A DNA stretch of 64,000 nt from positions 8,680,001-8,744,000 of the forward strand of contig NC_060024.1 of NCBI RefSeq assembly GCF_021134715.1, given 5' to 3'. Positions 34,645 to 47,163 of this stretch are shown here, in pieces (within the stretch, counting starts at the first letter, position 1; each line of letters begins with the position of its first letter). A program made the translations under genes and the position numbers. The notes beneath the pieces were generated by a model. It did not search any database, had not been told where the DNA came from, and saw only the letters and a list, made by a program, of their open reading frames with translations. The DNA comes from Daphnia pulex (taxonomy: Eukaryota; Arthropoda; Branchiopoda; Diplostraca; Daphniidae).

Positions 34645-35933
34645 TTAACAATGTATCCAGTCCTGGTGGTCAGGAGGACGACAGGCAACTGGGCAAACGG
34701 CTGGATACATTTCGTGACCGGCACCTCCGACGTAATAACTTCCGTTTCGTCGGGTGGGAAAGGGAAAAACCTTAAGTACACTAGTTTTGACGATGTACGG
34801 ATTCTCACAGTGATAACTGTCAAAATTCAAGTCAAATAAAATAAAATAAAATGCGAAATTTATATGTCAAAATACCTGTCATGAGCCATCTGTTCCACAA
34901 ACAACCACAACAGAAAGAAATTATAGTTGCAATTATTAGCATTATTAACTTTAAAAAAGTTATTTTACCACGTCATATTTTGCTACAGGCCACAGGATGC
35001 GATCCAGCGAAGCTTGATCTTGATGGAAAACCTTATTCTGCCCAGAAAGGACCAAAGCTCTTGCCAATCCTTCGATCAGATCCCTTCTTTCATGGAGCTT
35101 TATTCCAAACATTCCTATAAAAGTAATTGTTCAAAGAGATAAGCAGAACATAGCTCAATATTTAATTGTATTATCTATATAGTACCTGCCAATATGATAG
35201 AGCCATGGCCCGAGTGATCTCTCATCAAATGGAACGTATAATTGGACGGGAGCCATTGTCTGACGGCATCGACCTCTCTGGGAAAGATGAGGCTATCGAC
35301 GTCACGAGAAATGAACACATCGACATTGGGATCGAGCATGACCAAAAAACGGTACATTTTTGGATTGAGTCCACGGACGAGAGCGGGATCGATCGGCGTT
35401 GTGCTATTGCCAATGCGGTCGGCCAGCGCCGGTACGTCGCACAAGTCGACGTTCGGATATCGGCAGTAAATGTTGCACAACTGCCGGTAACCTTCGCTGT
35501 TCGGCTCGTCCACGAGATTATGATAAATTCGAATAACGTATCCCGGATATTGTTTGGCCACTGTCAGGGATATGTTCCTCAAATTGGAGTAGTAGCGTCT
35601 GAAAACGGAAGCGTTGTGAGCATTTCCGAATAGAGCGTAGGTCACGATACGTTGATGACGACCTCGCATGGATGACTCTGTTCCGCACCACTGGAAAGCG
35701 TTCGGATCGGCCGTTTCGTTAGTTGACATTGGAATTTTCTTCCCGCAACTACACAGAGGGGAAACGAAAGCGTTTGTCTCGTCCTCCGCATCTTCGGCGG
35801 CACATTCTCCTAATTCATTTTCCCCATTCGAGGCGTTTTTCGCGATAAATCCGAATGAAGCCATCGCCAGAAAAATGAGCGTGAACTGGGTGTTTTGTCG
35901 GTTGAATATTTGCTGCAGGGCTTGAGGGAACAT
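34645..35933 (-). CDS. Glycosyltransferase-like type II membrane protein, copy B
   Basis: Exons (minus) 35933-35186, 35114-34969, 34889-34876 (14 nt) and 34816-34645 give 359 residues. The plan matches copy A: N-terminal anchor (FTLIFLAMASFGFIA), SPLCSCGKK, LDPNVDVFISRDVDS with DxD, FPREVDAVRQWL, FHLMRDH, ILAG/MFGIK and a final CPVACRPPDHQDWIHC. Exon 2 is 146 nt in both copies. The last 186 nt are one exon in copy A but here are split by a 59-nt intron, producing a 14-nt microexon (ATGGCTCATGACAG). Without that intron the frame fails, so the split is well supported. Likely a Golgi enzyme; donor and acceptor unknown. Confidence 0.75.
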
Positions 35934-36679
35934 TTTATAGACCTTGATTGAGCTGTGAGACGTTCAAATTTCACTTCCAGCTCTTCTGGTGTCTAAACCA
36001 GGACTGGACATCTACCAACAACCTGTGGCTGAGGACCGGCTGCTAATACAAAAAGTGTAATTTCGTTTTCTTGTTCCGTTAAATTTTATTTCATTTTTGT
36101 TTGAATATTATATTGCCCTTCATAAAAGAACAAAAACGTGTGACTTAAAATATGGAATCCATACGCATATAGATCAATAAACTATGAGTTAATATTCGAA
36201 AAAATAGGCATCGTGATTGATACTCACGTTTTGTGATGTATCAACGTGGAGTTGCCTCCACGTTTGCTCTTTAATTTATATTGGAAAACAGAGAAACCTT
36301 TTTTGCTTTCGTTTAACGATGTTCGCACAAAAAGGTTTCCCGCAACTATAGTTGTTTCAAGAAAAACTTTGTATAACAATTTAAGGCTTCGTGATTTAGA
36401 GGCAACATTTCAGACATGCATTCATTTGACATTTGGCCATTTAACATTGACTTATAAGCCACCTGCCGTGAACCATCTGTCTCGTATACGGAACAAAAGA
36501 ATTCGAGCTAAATCTTGTTCTATGAATAAAGTTATGTAACATTTTTTTTTGGGGGGGGGGATGTCGTTTCGTTTTAGGAGTGGGGGTTATTGACGTTGCT
36601 TTACTTAATTAGAGCAAAATCGGCTTCGTGCTGGAATTATTAACATATACAATTTGCTATTGGCATAAAAAGCCCTCAC
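35934..36679. other. Upstream flank of copy B
   Basis: Short AT-rich spacer with a run of 10 G near 36551-36560. No gene or clear promoter element seen. Confidence 0.35.
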
Positions 36680-37020
36680 TATATTCGGTTCGTCATTGAT
36701 GTTGATCAATACAAATTATGCATGTGTTCTCGATACTAATGATGTTTTCAAATTGTAAGAGATATATGTGTTTGAGATGTGATTCGGGCAACGCCAGGAA
36801 TCGTAAGCGTTGCAAGCATTTCCAACTAGACCCAAAAGCAACGAGCACGACGTCATTTTGCTCCAATGATTTCCTCGCGTCGATAATTCTGTGCTGTATT
36901 ACTTAACATGCAGCATCCGGATGCGCATGCAGTCTCTTTTGACACTGGAATTTCCTTCTCGCAATTACGTAGAGATAAAACGTGGTATATGATTCCTCTC
37001 CTCCAGCGGCACATTCCAAC
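36680..37020 (-). pseudogene. Relic of a third glycosyltransferase-like copy
   Basis: Several blocks match exon 1 of copy B in order and orientation: AAGCGTTGCAAGCATTTCC at 36805-36823 against 35609-35627; a 34-bp block at 36939-36972 against the block from 35727 (both read GACAxTGGAATTTxCTTC); and CCAGCGGCACATTCCA near 37003 against the corresponding CGGCACATTCT. Weaker similarity extends back to about 36680. Frames are broken and the DxD region is lost. It shows that this locus once had at least three tandem members. Confidence 0.65.
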
Positions 37021-39261
37021 AATAAAACAAAACCACTCTAGAAGAATTTATAAGAAAAAGATATGGCAAGTAGAAGGCATGTGAACGTGCCGTTTAACGT
37101 TGGGTCGTTCCAGCCATGAATTCATTCGTTACACGAAATTCTACACTCCCGGTATAGCATCCACGTAATTTCCCCCATGGGGATTCTGTCACAGACAACA
37201 CTTTCGCACTCACTATCTAATTGCGCTGACTGAGAAATTACAGAGCACTCAGCTCGGTCATTAGTTTTGAGATTTTAATCAAGACACTCCCAATGACATA
37301 ATTACTGCTTTCAATTTTCATGCGTAATGACCTCTAGTTCTCCTAATTTGACTTGTTAAGCTCTAGTTATTTTCTAAAGAATTTTTAAATCTTTCTTTAT
37401 TCAGTTTTTTATTCTTATGGATCGGCGAAAGTAAAAATAAAAAATATTATTCCTTTTTCTCATATTATTCATAAGTTTGATTTACATTGCAAATCGTGAA
37501 CGGTCGTACACAGTCTTGGCTAAACTAGGCTAAAATAGTTTTACTTATACATTCCGTCAAATAAAAATTAGTAAGTAAAACGAAAATTTCTCGACAGCAA
37601 TGCATGTAGGCCTTATTTTTCTATTCTCTCTAACATCTCTATTATACGCGTGTTAACATTGATGTCTCTCAGCAGTTTGTGATTCCCATTCGACGAGTTG
37701 TTCCCTTAGATTTCCGGTGAAGTGCATTGATTTGTTGAGTGCTTCGCCCTTTGGCGATCACGGTGGTCCAAAACTTTTAGTCCACAGCGTGGAGAAAGAC
37801 AAGAATCAGGAGGAACTTTGGGAAACGTTCTCTCTATAGTCTATAATCCTAGCTCGTCTACACTCGTTAACTTTCGCTTTAATTTATGTCGTGCGTATAT
37901 GAATTGTTTTTCCAATCCTATTGATCCATTGATCCTATTTCAACAGAGTTTACAAATAAAAGCCGTTGGACGGAATAGATGAGATGCTATTTATATTTGC
38001 CGTATTGATTATGCCTTTCTTGATTTATAGATCGCCACCTTGGTAGTACTCCCTTCCAACTTCAGGGACATACTGCGTCGTTCAGTTCCTAATGATTTTT
38101 ACTTATCATATAAAGACAGAAGTCGATGATCCAGTCGCGTGCCCGGACGTTTACGGTTATTTATGGTCTTACGGAGCAACGCGTCATAGCGGCGATACTC
38201 TGTGAGACTCCACCCATTGTCGACGTTTTCGTGCGTGACGTGCGGTACCAAAAGCGATCAGGTTTCACTTTGACACTGTATGGTTTTATTTCACCTTTGT
38301 TTGAGGAAGGATTTCAAACGGAAGTCGTCGTTGGGGGCTGAGAGAAAAAGATCCCGTATGATGAAAAAACAAAAAGATTCTTTCAATTCTCAACCGAAGG
38401 ATAACTCAAAACATATGCCAAGAAAACTGGGTTCGGTTCCCCTTTGGCCCTGCCGGAACTCGTTAATCCTCCCGCCGTGTCAGTTCCACAAAAATCCCCT
38501 ACAGCACCCGGCCTCTAGTCCTAAAATATCAATCCCCCCTTTTTTTTGAGCCCACGCGCTTAGTTTATTGTGACTTTTATCGTAAAATTATGTGCATCTT
38601 TCATTATGCAGACAAATGATAAGATCTTAATTAATTTTGGTGTCACTTTCATTTCATTTAAAGTTAATTTTAAAATCGATCTGAAATGGAAGGTATTAGA
38701 TTACTGGAAGTAGGAAATGAGAATTTGTTGTTGTTAAAGCGTCGTGCATTCGAATGCTGGATCGATAACGGAGAACGCTTGGGGTAAAGACTAAAGGCAA
38801 GGGTGTGCCTGAAACAAGACACTCTTGTCCCTTTTTTGGGTGTATAATTATAATGGAACAAAAAAGTACTCTAAAAAGAAGGGAGATGAAAGACACAGCG
38901 GAAAAGGAAACGGCGAATTGAGTGAATGAGACAATAAAAGCTTTGCTGAAGGAAATGCTATATCGTAGAGAAAGTCAGAAGCGGGTTTTGAGGCTGTGTC
39001 GGCTGTGTGCCCGCTCATAGAATTTCTTGGTATTAGTCTAACTCCAAATTCAACGCAGTACGGATTGGACTGACAGTTAATGCCCGAGGATATTGCCAGA
39101 ATTTGAAAGTTTATGCTAGTCAATGAGAACAAGGTGAGTCACATTGTGTTGTGCAATAGGATATAAATCTCACTTGTATTTCACGTCACGTTTTGATCGC
39201 TGACTGGACGATCGGTGCTGCGATTATTAATCAATCTTTGCCTAGCCGCTTTTACACAGTG
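37021..39261. other. 2.2-kb region without a recognised gene
   Basis: Open frames such as 38126-38341 (+) are short, have no repeats, signal or known motif, and no consistent splice partners. I see nothing that supports a gene. The last part is promoter-proximal DNA of the phosphorylase gene. Confidence 0.4.
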
Positions 39262-39268
39262 TATATAA
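39262..39268 (+). promoter_or_regulatory. Possible TATA box of the phosphorylase gene
   Basis: TATATAA sits 226 nt before the ATG at 39494. A transcription start near 39292 would give a 5' UTR of about 200 nt. Weak evidence in AT-rich DNA. Confidence 0.35.
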
Positions 39269-39493
39269 GGCTAGACAGTCGCGCCCAGAAATACCCGGTT
39301 GCTAGTGCTCTATCGTGTGTGGAGAGGGACGAGAAAAAATCTATTTCTAGCACGCCTCTTCTTCCCGTGCAGTAAACGATACGGCATTTGACTAGTCGAG
39401 CTTGAACTTTCTGACCAGACTGATGTTGTGTGTGTGCATGTGAAAGGGATATTTTCAATCACTCGTCAGTTTTCAACAACCAACATTCCAAAG

Positions 39494-42171
39494 ATGCAGG
39501 AAAACAGCCAAGATCAAGGTAGTTTCTCTCATTTAATGCAGTCAATTGTACCTTATAGAATTATTTTTTATTTCTCTAGATCAGATTATTATGACACCGG
39601 GGAAGAGGACAGCCAATTCTACCACTATTGTGGTTGAAAGGCGTCCCATAGCTATCAAAGACCAGCAAGAAAATCTTCATGTCGCAGGTGGGGCTCACAA
39701 AGGGATTGTTATTAATAAAAACACTGTGGCCGTTGAAGATGATCCAACACCGGCACAACTTTCATTGGAGTTTTGTGTGTACTTGATCAGTGCTGCCACA
39801 AACATGCACACCAAGGAAAGTCGACAACTCAGATTTTGGTTCAAGGAAGTGGTCTCTGAAAGTGATCAACCAAAGGTTGCTCAAGAATTCTTCAAACAAT
39901 TGGTTGCCCCATTCGAATTTCCCAGGGACTATGTTGGATTCATCAAGAAAATCATGAAACTGATGCAACAAGATTATCCTACTTTACGAAAGATTGAAGT
40001 AGAACTGAAGCAGCTTGGACAGTCCAGTCAGCCACCACCTGATGCAGGTTTGCAAATTTGTGTTTATTTTTTTTTTATTTTTTACTTTTACTCAAAAGAT
40101 CATAAAACAAATAAGGATATACAATTAAATTGACTTCTACAGCCAAACAGGGAACTATACTTTTATCTGTGGGAATAAAGGGGAAGCCTAAAAAGGTTAA
40201 AGGTTAGATTCTCTTGCTGATCAGCTCTGCACATTTCTGATTTGAGTATGCTGCATAGGCTGAATAGATCGACATAATTCACTACACAAATTTTGAAAAA
40301 TATGCCCCACACATTTACCTGTATAATCAGCGGGTCCCTTTACTCGTATAATCAAGCCCACTAATGTTGCGTGCGTGTGTGCCGTGTTTCACCGATCGCT
40401 AATAACCTGTAGCTTAATACTAATAATGATTAATGGCAACCGCAGTAGAAAAACCACCCACGAATCGGATGAAATAATAATTCTACATTCATATCATTTT
40501 GCACAGGTATGATGGATCAAGACGTGAGTCTTACCGAAATTGAAGTCACATCTTCGCGTTTATTGGAAATGATCGAGTCTGCCTATCCCAATCCTCTGTC
40601 TGTGTCTGAAATGGCCAAGTATGTTTCATTCATTATCGTAAAAATTCCTTGGCTAGCGTGTTGATGTACACCCTTTTTTGTTTTAGACAAACGCACAGCG
40701 AAAAAAGTAAAGTATTTTTACTCCTATCGGAACTTCAAGCAAGCGGCATGGTGAAAACCGTGAATGGCAACGAATCATTCACCCGCGTAGTGCAAAACGA
40801 AAATAAAGTTAAAGTGGTTAAGCAAATGCCGAAAATCGTCAAGGCCAAGCAACCCACTATCGCCATTATTACTTCTCAGTATTGCGAGAAACTTGCGGTT
40901 GACGCCATGATGGATGACCAAGAAACTTTTGTTCGCTACACGACCGTCGGTGCGTATTTATTTAATATTCCATTGGTAACGTCATACCTATTCGTGGTGC
41001 CATAACCTATTTCGTGTCTTTGTCAGGTGAATCAAATATCTACACGTTGGGTAACATCGGCCAGCACAGAGTAAGATCAATTGGAGATAGTCATACTCAT
41101 GTGATCATAAAACTGATTTGATTGCTCTGTACTTTTATTTGTAGGTGGTCTGTACAAAACTTCCCACCGTTGGCCACACACGAGAAGCCCTGATTGCTTC
41201 CGGAAGCACAACAACCCGACTTCTGGGGACGTTCCAGGCAGTTGAATTCGTAATTCTCGTGGGATTAGGCGGAGGAGTTCCTCATTACACGGACCATGCA
41301 CGCCACGTTCGCCTTGGTGACGTTGTCGTTTCTTCGCCCATCCCACCAAACAAGTGATTGCCCAGTTTATTGAATCAATGAAATAGCAGTACTCATCGTT
41401 TGTCATCTTAAAACTCTCTAGAGATATATATACGTATTGTGAACTGGAACCAGTTAAAGAAGGGCAGACGCAAAGCACTCCAGTTTATGAAACGAAATCC
41501 TGGGCCCCGCCAACGCTCCTCCTACAAGAAATCAGCAGCCGCTTGAAAACACAAGTATAAATTAATATTGCAAATGGTTGCAGCAGAAATAATAAGTCAA
41601 GATTACGCAATCTATCCAGGGCGAGGAAAATCCTAGTCAGGCAGTTTGGAATGATTACCTCACAGACGGAATAAGCAAACTGTCGAAAGATGGCGTTAAC
41701 TTTGCTCGTCCTTCAGAAGACACTGATAAATTATACATGTCTCTTGGAGGATCTGACGTCATTGAGGTCACGCATCCCACTGGCTCTTCTGAAAATGGGT
41801 AAGCGTGTTTATTTTAAACAGCACTAATCTCATTTTTTATAATCGGTGAATTTACTTTCCTTTGTAGGCGCCAGACAGGCAAGCCAGTAATTCACCTAGG
41901 ACCGATAGCTGCTGGCCGTCAAGTGAGCAAGGACGATCAACTTCGACAGGATTTCGCCACCCGCTTTGGAATATTGGCGTTCGACATGGAATACGATGCA
42001 GTCATTGAAAGCGTTTACGGCAATCGAAAAGATTCTTATTTGATTGTGCGTGGCATAGCCGACTACAAAGATGGCTCAAGGAAAAAGGAATGGCAACCTT
42101 ATGCATCACTAGCAGCAGCTGCTTTCACAAAAGCTGTCATTTGTTCAATGACCCTTTCCAATGACGACTAA
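39494..42171 (+). CDS. Winged-helix / nucleoside phosphorylase (PNP_UDP_1) fusion protein
   Basis: Exons 39494-39518, 39580-40047, 40507-40618, 40687-40949, 41027-41070, 41145-41353, 41422-41554, 41620-41798, 41868-42171 join to 578 residues. Three parts are seen. Residues about 50-150 form an all-helical domain (LSLEFCVYLISAATNM, FKEVV, FIKKIMKLMQQDYP) that I cannot assign. Residues about 170-235 look like a winged helix (LLEMIESAYPNPLSVSEMAK, then LLSELQASGMVKTV). Residues about 260-578 are a purine/uridine phosphorylase fold: IAIITSQYCEKLAVDAMM, GHTREALIASG, VILVGLGGGVPHY, LGDVVVSSP, GPIAAGRQV, AFDMEYDAV and VRGIADYKD with YASLAAAAF. The last motifs are the nucleoside-binding and C-terminal signatures of the family. 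The role may be nucleoside cleavage or sensing; the substrate is unknown. Confidence 0.8.
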
Positions 42172-42826
42172 GTTACATTGTTTGGCCCTACTCAATTTGC
42201 CAAAATTCTATTGCCATTCAGTTGTTCTCTGAAATTTGGTGTCTCTTTCTCTTCAAATCATTTGATCTGTTTATTTATTAAGATCTGACATTCACAACCA
42301 TACTTTTTAGCCGTTTTTAAATCGAGTCATCCAGCTGCTGCATTTTCCTTTGCTATTCCCAAATTACGTCCTAGTCCATACAACTATATTAGACTAATAG
42401 CCAGAACATAATATATTTGCATCACGCAAGCTAATTATTTTTAGCTATATAATACCTAGCTACAAATTGACGAATCATCATTCATTTTTAAATGCAAACA
42501 TATTATATCCAAAATACAAATTAATGGTAGCTTTTAGGTGGAATTTATGATACGGCCTTTTTTTTCAAAATCGAATTCTGTGTAAGAACAGTATTATTAC
42601 AATACAAATTGCTTCAAATCTTACTTAATGTATCAAATTTTTTGGTTTCCCGCCCACCATAAGATTCAATTTGTTAAACCGCTAGATGGCTCAGTAAACT
42701 GTAAACATGACATCAGTCTGAAGTCTCGTGGTTCTTCTGAAACAGCAGCGGCGGTATGGTCTTACAGTAAAAGAAGAGGATTAAATAAGATTGAAACATT
42801 GAGAACGCAACATTGCGTACGTGACA
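42172..42826. other. Phosphorylase 3' flank and SLC25A39/40 upstream region
   Basis: AT-rich at first, becoming mixed near 42640. The 5' UTR of the carrier gene lies immediately before 42827. No other gene seen. Confidence 0.4.
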
Positions 42827-44385
42827 ATGGCAAAGATCACAGAATTTGACGTGGACGACCCTCGCTATCGAATCACCCCTTCCCAGCAAATGCTGTGTTC
42901 TTGTCTTGGTGCCCTTACAACATCAACACTTGGTAACAAAAAAATGCATTCTATAACTACGCTTTTTCGTGTGATAGTCACATTTTCCCCTTTCATTCAA
43001 ATTTTAGTCACGCCGCTGGATGTCGTCAAAATCCGTCTCCAGGCTCAGCAGAAACCAATGCTACCAAATCGCTGTTTCATTTATTGTAATGGCTTGATGG
43101 ATCACTGTATAATATGTGTGAATGGTCAAGGCAAACAACTAAATGCTTCAATTGCAAAAGAACAGTGGTACAGGAGGCCAGGGCAATTTACAGGAACATT
43201 GGTATAATATGTCAAGTGTTGATTTTAAGATTTAGCTGTTATATAACTAATATGTACTTTAACTACAGGATGCATTTGTAAAGATAGTTAAAGTTGAAGG
43301 AATTTCATCTTTGTGGAGTGGTCTCTCACCAACCCTTGTTCTTGCATTACCTGCCACTATGGTGTATTTTACCATGTATGAGCAGTTGAGATGTTTTATT
43401 AAAGATAGGCAGGATGTGGAAGGAAGCTTCTTCCATCAGCAACCTGTATGGCTGACATCATTGGTTGCCGGTGGAGTTGGAAGAACATTGGCAGTCACTA
43501 TGGTCAGTCCATTGGAGTTGATTCGAACCAAAATGCAGTCCCAAAAGCTCAGCTATCAAGGTACAGCTCAGCAGAGCTCAAGGAATATTCAGTGTTACAT
43601 AACATTATTTCATTAATAGAGGTGGGTGTTGCGGTTCGTGAATTGGTTAAAAATCGAGGTTTCTTCGGCTTATGGCAGGGGCTATCCCCATCATTATTAA
43701 GAGATGTGCCATTTTCCGGTAAGTTTTAATCCTTAAATTTGACACAAAACTTCCTAACAACTCTTTTGTCCCTAGCTATCTATTGGTCGTTTTACGAGAC
43801 GTATAAAAAATTCCTGCCCTCGCCTGATATAACAATTTCGCAGAGCTTCGTCGGAGGAGCGTTGGCTGGAATGGTGAAATTCAACAAAAATATATGGTCA
43901 TTAAACTTGACACTTATCAACTTTTTTGTCAAATATGCAGCTCGCTGCCGTTGTCACGCTCCCTTTCGACGTGGTAAAAACTTTGAGGCAACTCGAGTTC
44001 GGAGAAAGTATACGCTCAGGTAAAAATGCGGATGGATAATTTTAAACACAGGTTATTTTATAGTATTTATTGCTGATATTTTCCATTCCACTTTTCACAG
44101 ATGAGCCACCGAGAAAGGTCAGCACAACTAAAGAAATCATTCAAAGGATCTACCAGCAACGAGGAGTTGGGGGACTTTTTGCGGGACTAGTACCGCGAAT
44201 AGCCAAAATAGGTTCGATTTCTTAATTGATACAAATTTCTAATGCACTTTTCTTTGCAAGGTTCAAAGGTTATCATCTTTTCTTGCCTTTTTGCAGCACC
44301 GGCCTGTGCAGTCATGATTTCATCGTACGAGTATGGGAAACATTATTTCAGTCGTTACAACAAAAAGATGCTCGAAAATACGTGA
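42827..44385 (+). CDS. SLC25A40: Mitochondrial carrier, SLC25A39/SLC25A40 type
   Basis: Exons 42827-42932, 43008-43201, 43269-43560, 43620-43718, 43776-43873, 43941-44019, 44101-44211, 44297-44385 give 355 residues, near the family norm of 338-359. Three mitochondrial carrier repeats each carry the PxD/ExxK/RxR/K signature: [20 protein letters not shown] and [10 protein letters not shown]. The loop in repeat one ([14 protein letters not shown]) and [25 protein letters not shown] fit the SLC25A39/40 (yeast Mtm1) branch, which imports glutathione into the matrix. It resides in the inner membrane. I cannot separate 39 from 40, since arthropods usually keep one gene. AATAAA at 44452 and 44470 are likely polyadenylation signals. 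The ATG at 42827 starts MAKITEFDV. Confidence 0.92.
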
Positions 44386-44597
44386 AACGACTTGCACGTC
44401 CGACAGAGAATCTAGTTTGTTGACATTTTTTTTAGTGATGACTTGAGATAAAATAAAATGGAATGTTTTAATAAAGGCGTTCCATTCCACCTTTTCTTTA
44501 TCTTAACGATTAGAGATCATATATTATTATTATTAATTTTAAAATAGGGGTTATTTACTGTCAAAAATTTAAGTCAAAACCGGCAACATCTGAAAGA

Positions 44598-47163
44598 TTA
44601 GCGCTTCTTTCCGAAATTTGAGATCACGAGCGAAACGTCTTTTTCTGTTTTGAGGACGGAAACTTTGGCCATGTTAAGTCTCATCTGATGCTCGAGAACG
44701 ACACGGTCCAACTGCTCCAACTCGGCCTGAAGTTTTTCAACGACGCTGTCAATCGATCTGTTGAGCAGAAGAGAATTAGTTGCTAACGAGTCCGCCCCAG
44801 TTGCCGAAGAAGTGTGCCAGTTACGTTTTTTCTCTTTGATATTCCTCCTCCAGCAGATCGGCTTCCCGCTTCCAAAATTGCCATTCCTGATGCACCGTCT
44901 CCATATCTTCGTGAATGAGCGGGATCAACTGGCCCAGCGGCAATGCGGCTTGCGCCATTTCTTGGATGAGACTCTTCAGATGCTGCACTTGGGCTGAAGA
45001 GCTGTCATGCTCCCTATTGCCAGACTCCTTTCATTCATTGCAACATAAGATATTGAAAGTTAATTATATTTAAAATAAAAATCTATTTTGATTTCTCCGT
45101 ACCATATCCGATAGGGGATCCCACTCTCTTTGGGCAGATAAAATTTGTTCGACTAGTTTACCCTGTTCACCGCCCATGAATTCATCAGCGCCAGCTTGAG
45201 AGAGATCGGCCGTGGCTTGATCAAACACAGCTGCCTGGACTATTCTATCTTCTTCGTCGTCTGACATGGGATTGCCTTCAATAATCACTCGAGGCACTTG
45301 GCCAGTCATAGGTCTGGAATGAACCGAAAACTTGTGACGCAACTGTCATGGCGCAATAGAGGAAGGAAGCCCACCAAATATACCTGCTGTCCTGTTGAAT
45401 GACTGAAAGTCTATCTCTTGAGGTCCTCGAAGGCGGACGCCGAGAACTTTTCGGCCGACTTCCGCTGGCCGGTCGCTTGAGTGGCAAGTTGGGACTTAAA
45501 CTTCGATTAGGAATCGGCTTTTCGAACGCATTCAGGATGTTAGTTTGAGGTGGTGACAGCTGTGCGATCCTGCTGGGGATCATTTCTAACAGAGAAAATC
45601 AATAATGCACGGAAACTGTTTAAATACTGAATTAACTTTTATGCTCTTCATCATACCAGGCGGCTCCTGCGTTTCTGCCAAATCGTCGATCCCTATTGAT
45701 TAAGTATACGTTAATAAAAAAATATATCAAAATGAATTACTATGCATGGACCTTCATCTTGTAGATCTCGAGCAGCCAAAGATTTTAAAGGTCGGATCTT
45801 TTTCAGTTAAAACAAGAAACAAAAGAGTTAAGAAAGTAATTTAAATCATTATTTTAGTAGCATATCATTACGGTTGATGTATCCATAGGCTGTTCGATTG
45901 TAATCCCGCTGTCTATTGAAGGGAAATCTGGAGACACATGTAAGGATTTGTCATCGAAACCATCGGTCGGGATAATTATTGATGAATCTTTAACGGGTTC
46001 TTCGTCAACATTGTTGGAATAGTCCGGAGGATCAACGTTCGTCACATCATCGGCAATGGTTTCTTCGACAATATTTTTCTGATTTTGTTGCTGGGATCTT
46101 TCTAATGATCTACTGCTACGGGGAGTTGCTGTAGCGTCTTTCACGTTCCGGGAGCTGCTGTTGTTCATTTTAACTGAAACACTAGAAGTTGGCTTGGTTG
46201 ATGATGTTTTGCTTGTGTTGTCTGGCTTCCTATTGCTACTGGCACCAGGATCTTTTTTAGCTTCCTCAGTTTTACTATTGTTAGTCGTTGTTTTGTTAGG
46301 CAAGGCAGGCTTTGATGAAGAAGTAGAAAATTGACTTGGTTTGTTACTGCTGACTCCTGATTTGGCTACATCTTTGGTTTTATTCGTGTTGGGTGCTTGT
46401 CTGTTGATGGCATCTGATTTGGCTGTAGATCTTGATACATTGTTTTCTTTCGAAGTAGTGCCAGGTGGAACACTTTTCTTCAAAACTGTTATTGGAATTA
46501 ATTACATTTTTAATAAATTATATTTAGAATTCTTTGAATCTCTATATACCCTTTTTCTCAGGTTTGGCTGACAAGGTGTTGTTCTTTTGTTGGGAATTAC
46601 TATTTTGCTTATTATTTTCAAGCATCAGAGCCAAGGCTTGAAGTAAATAATTTGTTTTTCCAGCTTCAATGCCAGCGACAATCTTGGATGGCTTGACATT
46701 CAAATTCTGTCCAAGTTCAGATGCTGAAATAGGCAGTTAAATTTCAGTGAATATTTAAGAACCAGATTTGATTATTTTTAGACATCAATCTTACATATGT
46801 GGGAGATAAACTTTTGCAGGAACGCTATTTTGTCTTCTTTTTCCTTGATGTTCTCAGAAAGTAGTTCTTGTTTGGTGAAAACATTCTCCAGTATGCCATA
46901 CTGACTGATGACCTGATATACACAATAAAATGGGAAAAAGGTTGACATCATCACAGATCACACCCCAAAAATCAATAAGTCAAAACATGAAATAACACTT
47001 TGAAAAGCACTTGGAAGTTGGGACTCACGGCCGTGATAATGTCGTGAATAAACCGGAAAGGTGGACGTTTCAGGAGTTTATCCGTCAGCTGAGGTCGCTG
47101 AATGTACTTTCCCAGCTTTTGTTGAGTGCGTTGGATCACCGAGGGATCTATCTCTTCAACCAT
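44598..47163 (-). CDS. IFT54: Intraflagellar transport protein 54 (TRAF3-interacting protein 1)
   Basis: Exons (minus) 47163-47029, 46912-46795, 46723-46550, 46485-45872, 45797-45752, 45692-45657, 45585-45384, 45313-45103, 45027-44825, 44757-44598 join to 632 residues. The N-terminus (VIQRTQQKLGKYIQRPQLTDKL, shown here in part: RTQQKLGKYIQRP, then KRPPFRFIHDIITAV) is the MIP-T3/calponin-homology-like tubulin-binding domain; KPSKIVAGIEAGKTN follows. The middle is a long Ser/Thr/Asn/Lys-rich disordered stretch, then RPASGSRP-type repeats. The last 130 residues form coiled coil that in other animals binds IFT20 within the IFT-B complex. It works in ciliary transport, expected in arthropod sensory neurons. 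It converges with SLC25A39/40 with 212 bp between stop codons. No lesion seen. Confidence 0.88.

Noticed and set aside
38126-38549. Small protein gene
   Set aside because: No domain, splice partner or conserved feature; length expected by chance.
42821-42829. GTG start for the mitochondrial carrier
   Set aside because: The ATG at 42827 is in the same frame and gives the expected N-terminus.
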